A DNA stretch of 8,417 nucleotides from CAVAWX01 sp963614215 (GTDB taxonomy: Bacteria; Actinomycetota; Coriobacteriia; Coriobacteriales; QAMH01), in contig CAVECB010000047.1 in assembly GCA_963614215.1 (NCBI GenBank), positions 1 to 8,417 of the forward strand, read 5' to 3'. Each line of letters starts with the position of its first letter. Position 1 is the first letter of the stretch. The translations under genes and the position numbers were made by a program. Positions 7,901 to 8,417 of this stretch are shown here, in pieces. The notes under the pieces were generated by a model. It did no database searches. It was not told the DNA's origin and saw only the letters and a list, made by a program, of their open reading frames with translations.

Positions 7901-7901
7901 G
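7881..7901. promoter_or_regulatory. degenerate HAIR-like site (candidate HspR operator)
   Basis: The half-sites TCTAAGT (7881-7887) and TGTCAAG (7895-7901) are separated by exactly seven bases, the spacing of the HspR operator CTTGAGT-N7-ACTCAAG. They match 4/7 and 5/7 bases respectively. The right half coincides with the dnaK -35 box, which itself contributes part of the match (TTGACA), so the agreement is only suggestive. With hspR in this operon an operator is expected near here. Confidence 0.4.
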
Positions 7902-8268
7902 TTTTCTGCGAGGGTGGCTTCCATCCGTTACCCGCGCGTCACGATGCCCCTGCTGCGGCTGCCCCCGCTACGGCCGCCCGCGCTGCGTCTATTGCCCGCC
8001 GCGGCTACCCGCGCATGCTCGGCCGCAGCGCACCCAGCTCGTCCGAATGGTGAACATGGTAAAAATACTGCCGCGCCCAATCGCGACACACTTGCCTACA
8101 ACAGAGTCGTTGGACCGCGCCGCAGCACACCCATCATGCCGTGCCGCCATGTCCCCGACACCCGCTCGGTACGTCTGCTATGTTGTGCGCTATACCCCCC
8201 AACGTCCCTGCAATGCATCCGCCTTGCCCAGCTGGTGAAAGCAGCGAAAGGAATACACGCCCCCACAC
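7902..8268. other. non-coding region upstream of dnaK
   Basis: This stretch beyond the dnaK promoter holds no credible gene. Open frames on both strands are low-complexity, lack ribosome-binding sites and resemble no protein family I recognise. No tRNA-like T-loop sequence was found. The part nearest dnaK (7952-8012) is a degenerate GC-rich tandem repeat. The gene to the right lies outside the window. Confidence 0.6.
7952..8012. repeat. degenerate ~15-bp tandem repeat
   Basis: Four head-to-tail units of 15, 15, 16 and 15 bases: GCTGCGGCTGCCCCC, GCTACGGCCGCCCGC, GCTGCGTCTATTGCCC and GCCGCGGCTACCCGC. The common pattern is about GCTRCGGCYRCCCSC. Weaker related sequence flanks it on the left. 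It looks like a decayed minisatellite. It starts about 50 bases upstream of the dnaK -35 box, with no function apparent. Confidence 0.5.
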
Positions 8269-8417
8269 GCGCAAAAACCGACTTCGGGCGACGTTTCGGG
8301 GGGGGCATGCGCGCTCCATGACCGTGATCCAGCGCAAAAAGGGACTTTGGGCGACGTTTTGAGGCTTTCGTTCACGTTTTCAGGGCGTTTTCGCGCAAAA
8401 GGGGAGATTGGGCGATG
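8269..8417. repeat. three imperfect copies of a ~30-bp repeat (edge-truncated)
   Basis: Three direct copies begin at 8269, 8332 and 8393, spaced 63 and 61 bases. Each starts GCGCAAAA and continues through an ACTTTGG-like block to GGCGA(CGTTT). Copy one has GCGCAAAAACCGACTTCGGG then CGACGTTTCGG; copy two GCGCAAAAAGGGACTTTGGG then CGACGTTTTGAGG; copy three GCGCAAAAGGGGAGATTGGG then CGATG, cut by the window end. Between copies two and three a further CACGTTTTCAGGGCGTTTTC adds related short motifs. There is a run of eight G at 8298-8305. It may be a dispersed intergenic repeat family or a regulatory array for the gene to the right. Confidence 0.65.

Noticed and set aside
7823..7960. CIRCE (HrcA operator) upstream of dnaK
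   Set aside because: No TTAGCACTC-N9-GAGTGCTAA or near match was seen; control by HspR fits the gene content.
8269..8417. CRISPR array
   Set aside because: The three copies differ at many positions and the intervening segments carry related motifs, unlike the near-identical repeats and unique spacers of CRISPR.

Overview
The window carries one complete protein-folding (heat-shock) operon and the start of a ribosomal RNA operon, all on the minus strand. Read in the direction of transcription (right to left), the order is promoter, dnaK (Hsp70), grpE, a DnaJ-family J-protein, hspR (MerR-type repressor), clpB, a ~230-base spacer, an rRNA promoter and leader, and the first ~61 bases of 16S rRNA, cut by the left edge. 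The dnaK-grpE-dnaJ-hspR order is the arrangement known from high-GC Gram-positive bacteria. With the 16S 5' end, the high GC content and the protein character, it suggests Actinomycetota, most likely class Coriobacteriia (Eggerthellaceae/Atopobiaceae-like). The taxon is inferred from memory of such sequences, not from a search.

Layout: 1-61, 16S rRNA 5' end; 62-339, rRNA leader with several strong hairpins and a boxA-like antitermination element; 346-374, rRNA core promoter with an A/T-rich UP-like region at 376-403; 404-601, spacer with possible clpB 3'-end hairpins; 602-3247, clpB; 3248-3438, palindrome-rich gap; 3439-3876, hspR; 3951-4934, zinc-finger-less dnaJ/cbpA type; 4935-5033, gap with a terminator-like hairpin; 5034-5870, grpE; 5870-7822, dnaK, overlapping grpE by one base; 7872-7900, dnaK promoter overlapped by operator-like dyads; 7902-8417, no gene seen, with a degenerate 15-base tandem repeat and, at the right edge, three imperfect copies of a ~30-base repeat.

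How they work together: DnaK binds unfolded segments, the J-protein delivers substrate and triggers ATP hydrolysis, GrpE exchanges nucleotide, and ClpB with DnaK pulls proteins out of aggregates. HspR is expected to repress the operon, and in Streptomyces HspR needs DnaK as co-repressor, giving a feedback loop. Here the whole disaggregation machine and its repressor lie in one run.

I see no undescribed multi-gene system. The points most worth a second look are regulatory or architectural: the hairpin plus T-run between grpE and dnaJ, the HAIR-like site on the dnaK -35 box, the J-protein without zinc finger, a 'Gram-negative-type' insert in DnaK, the compact rRNA leader, and the edge repeats.
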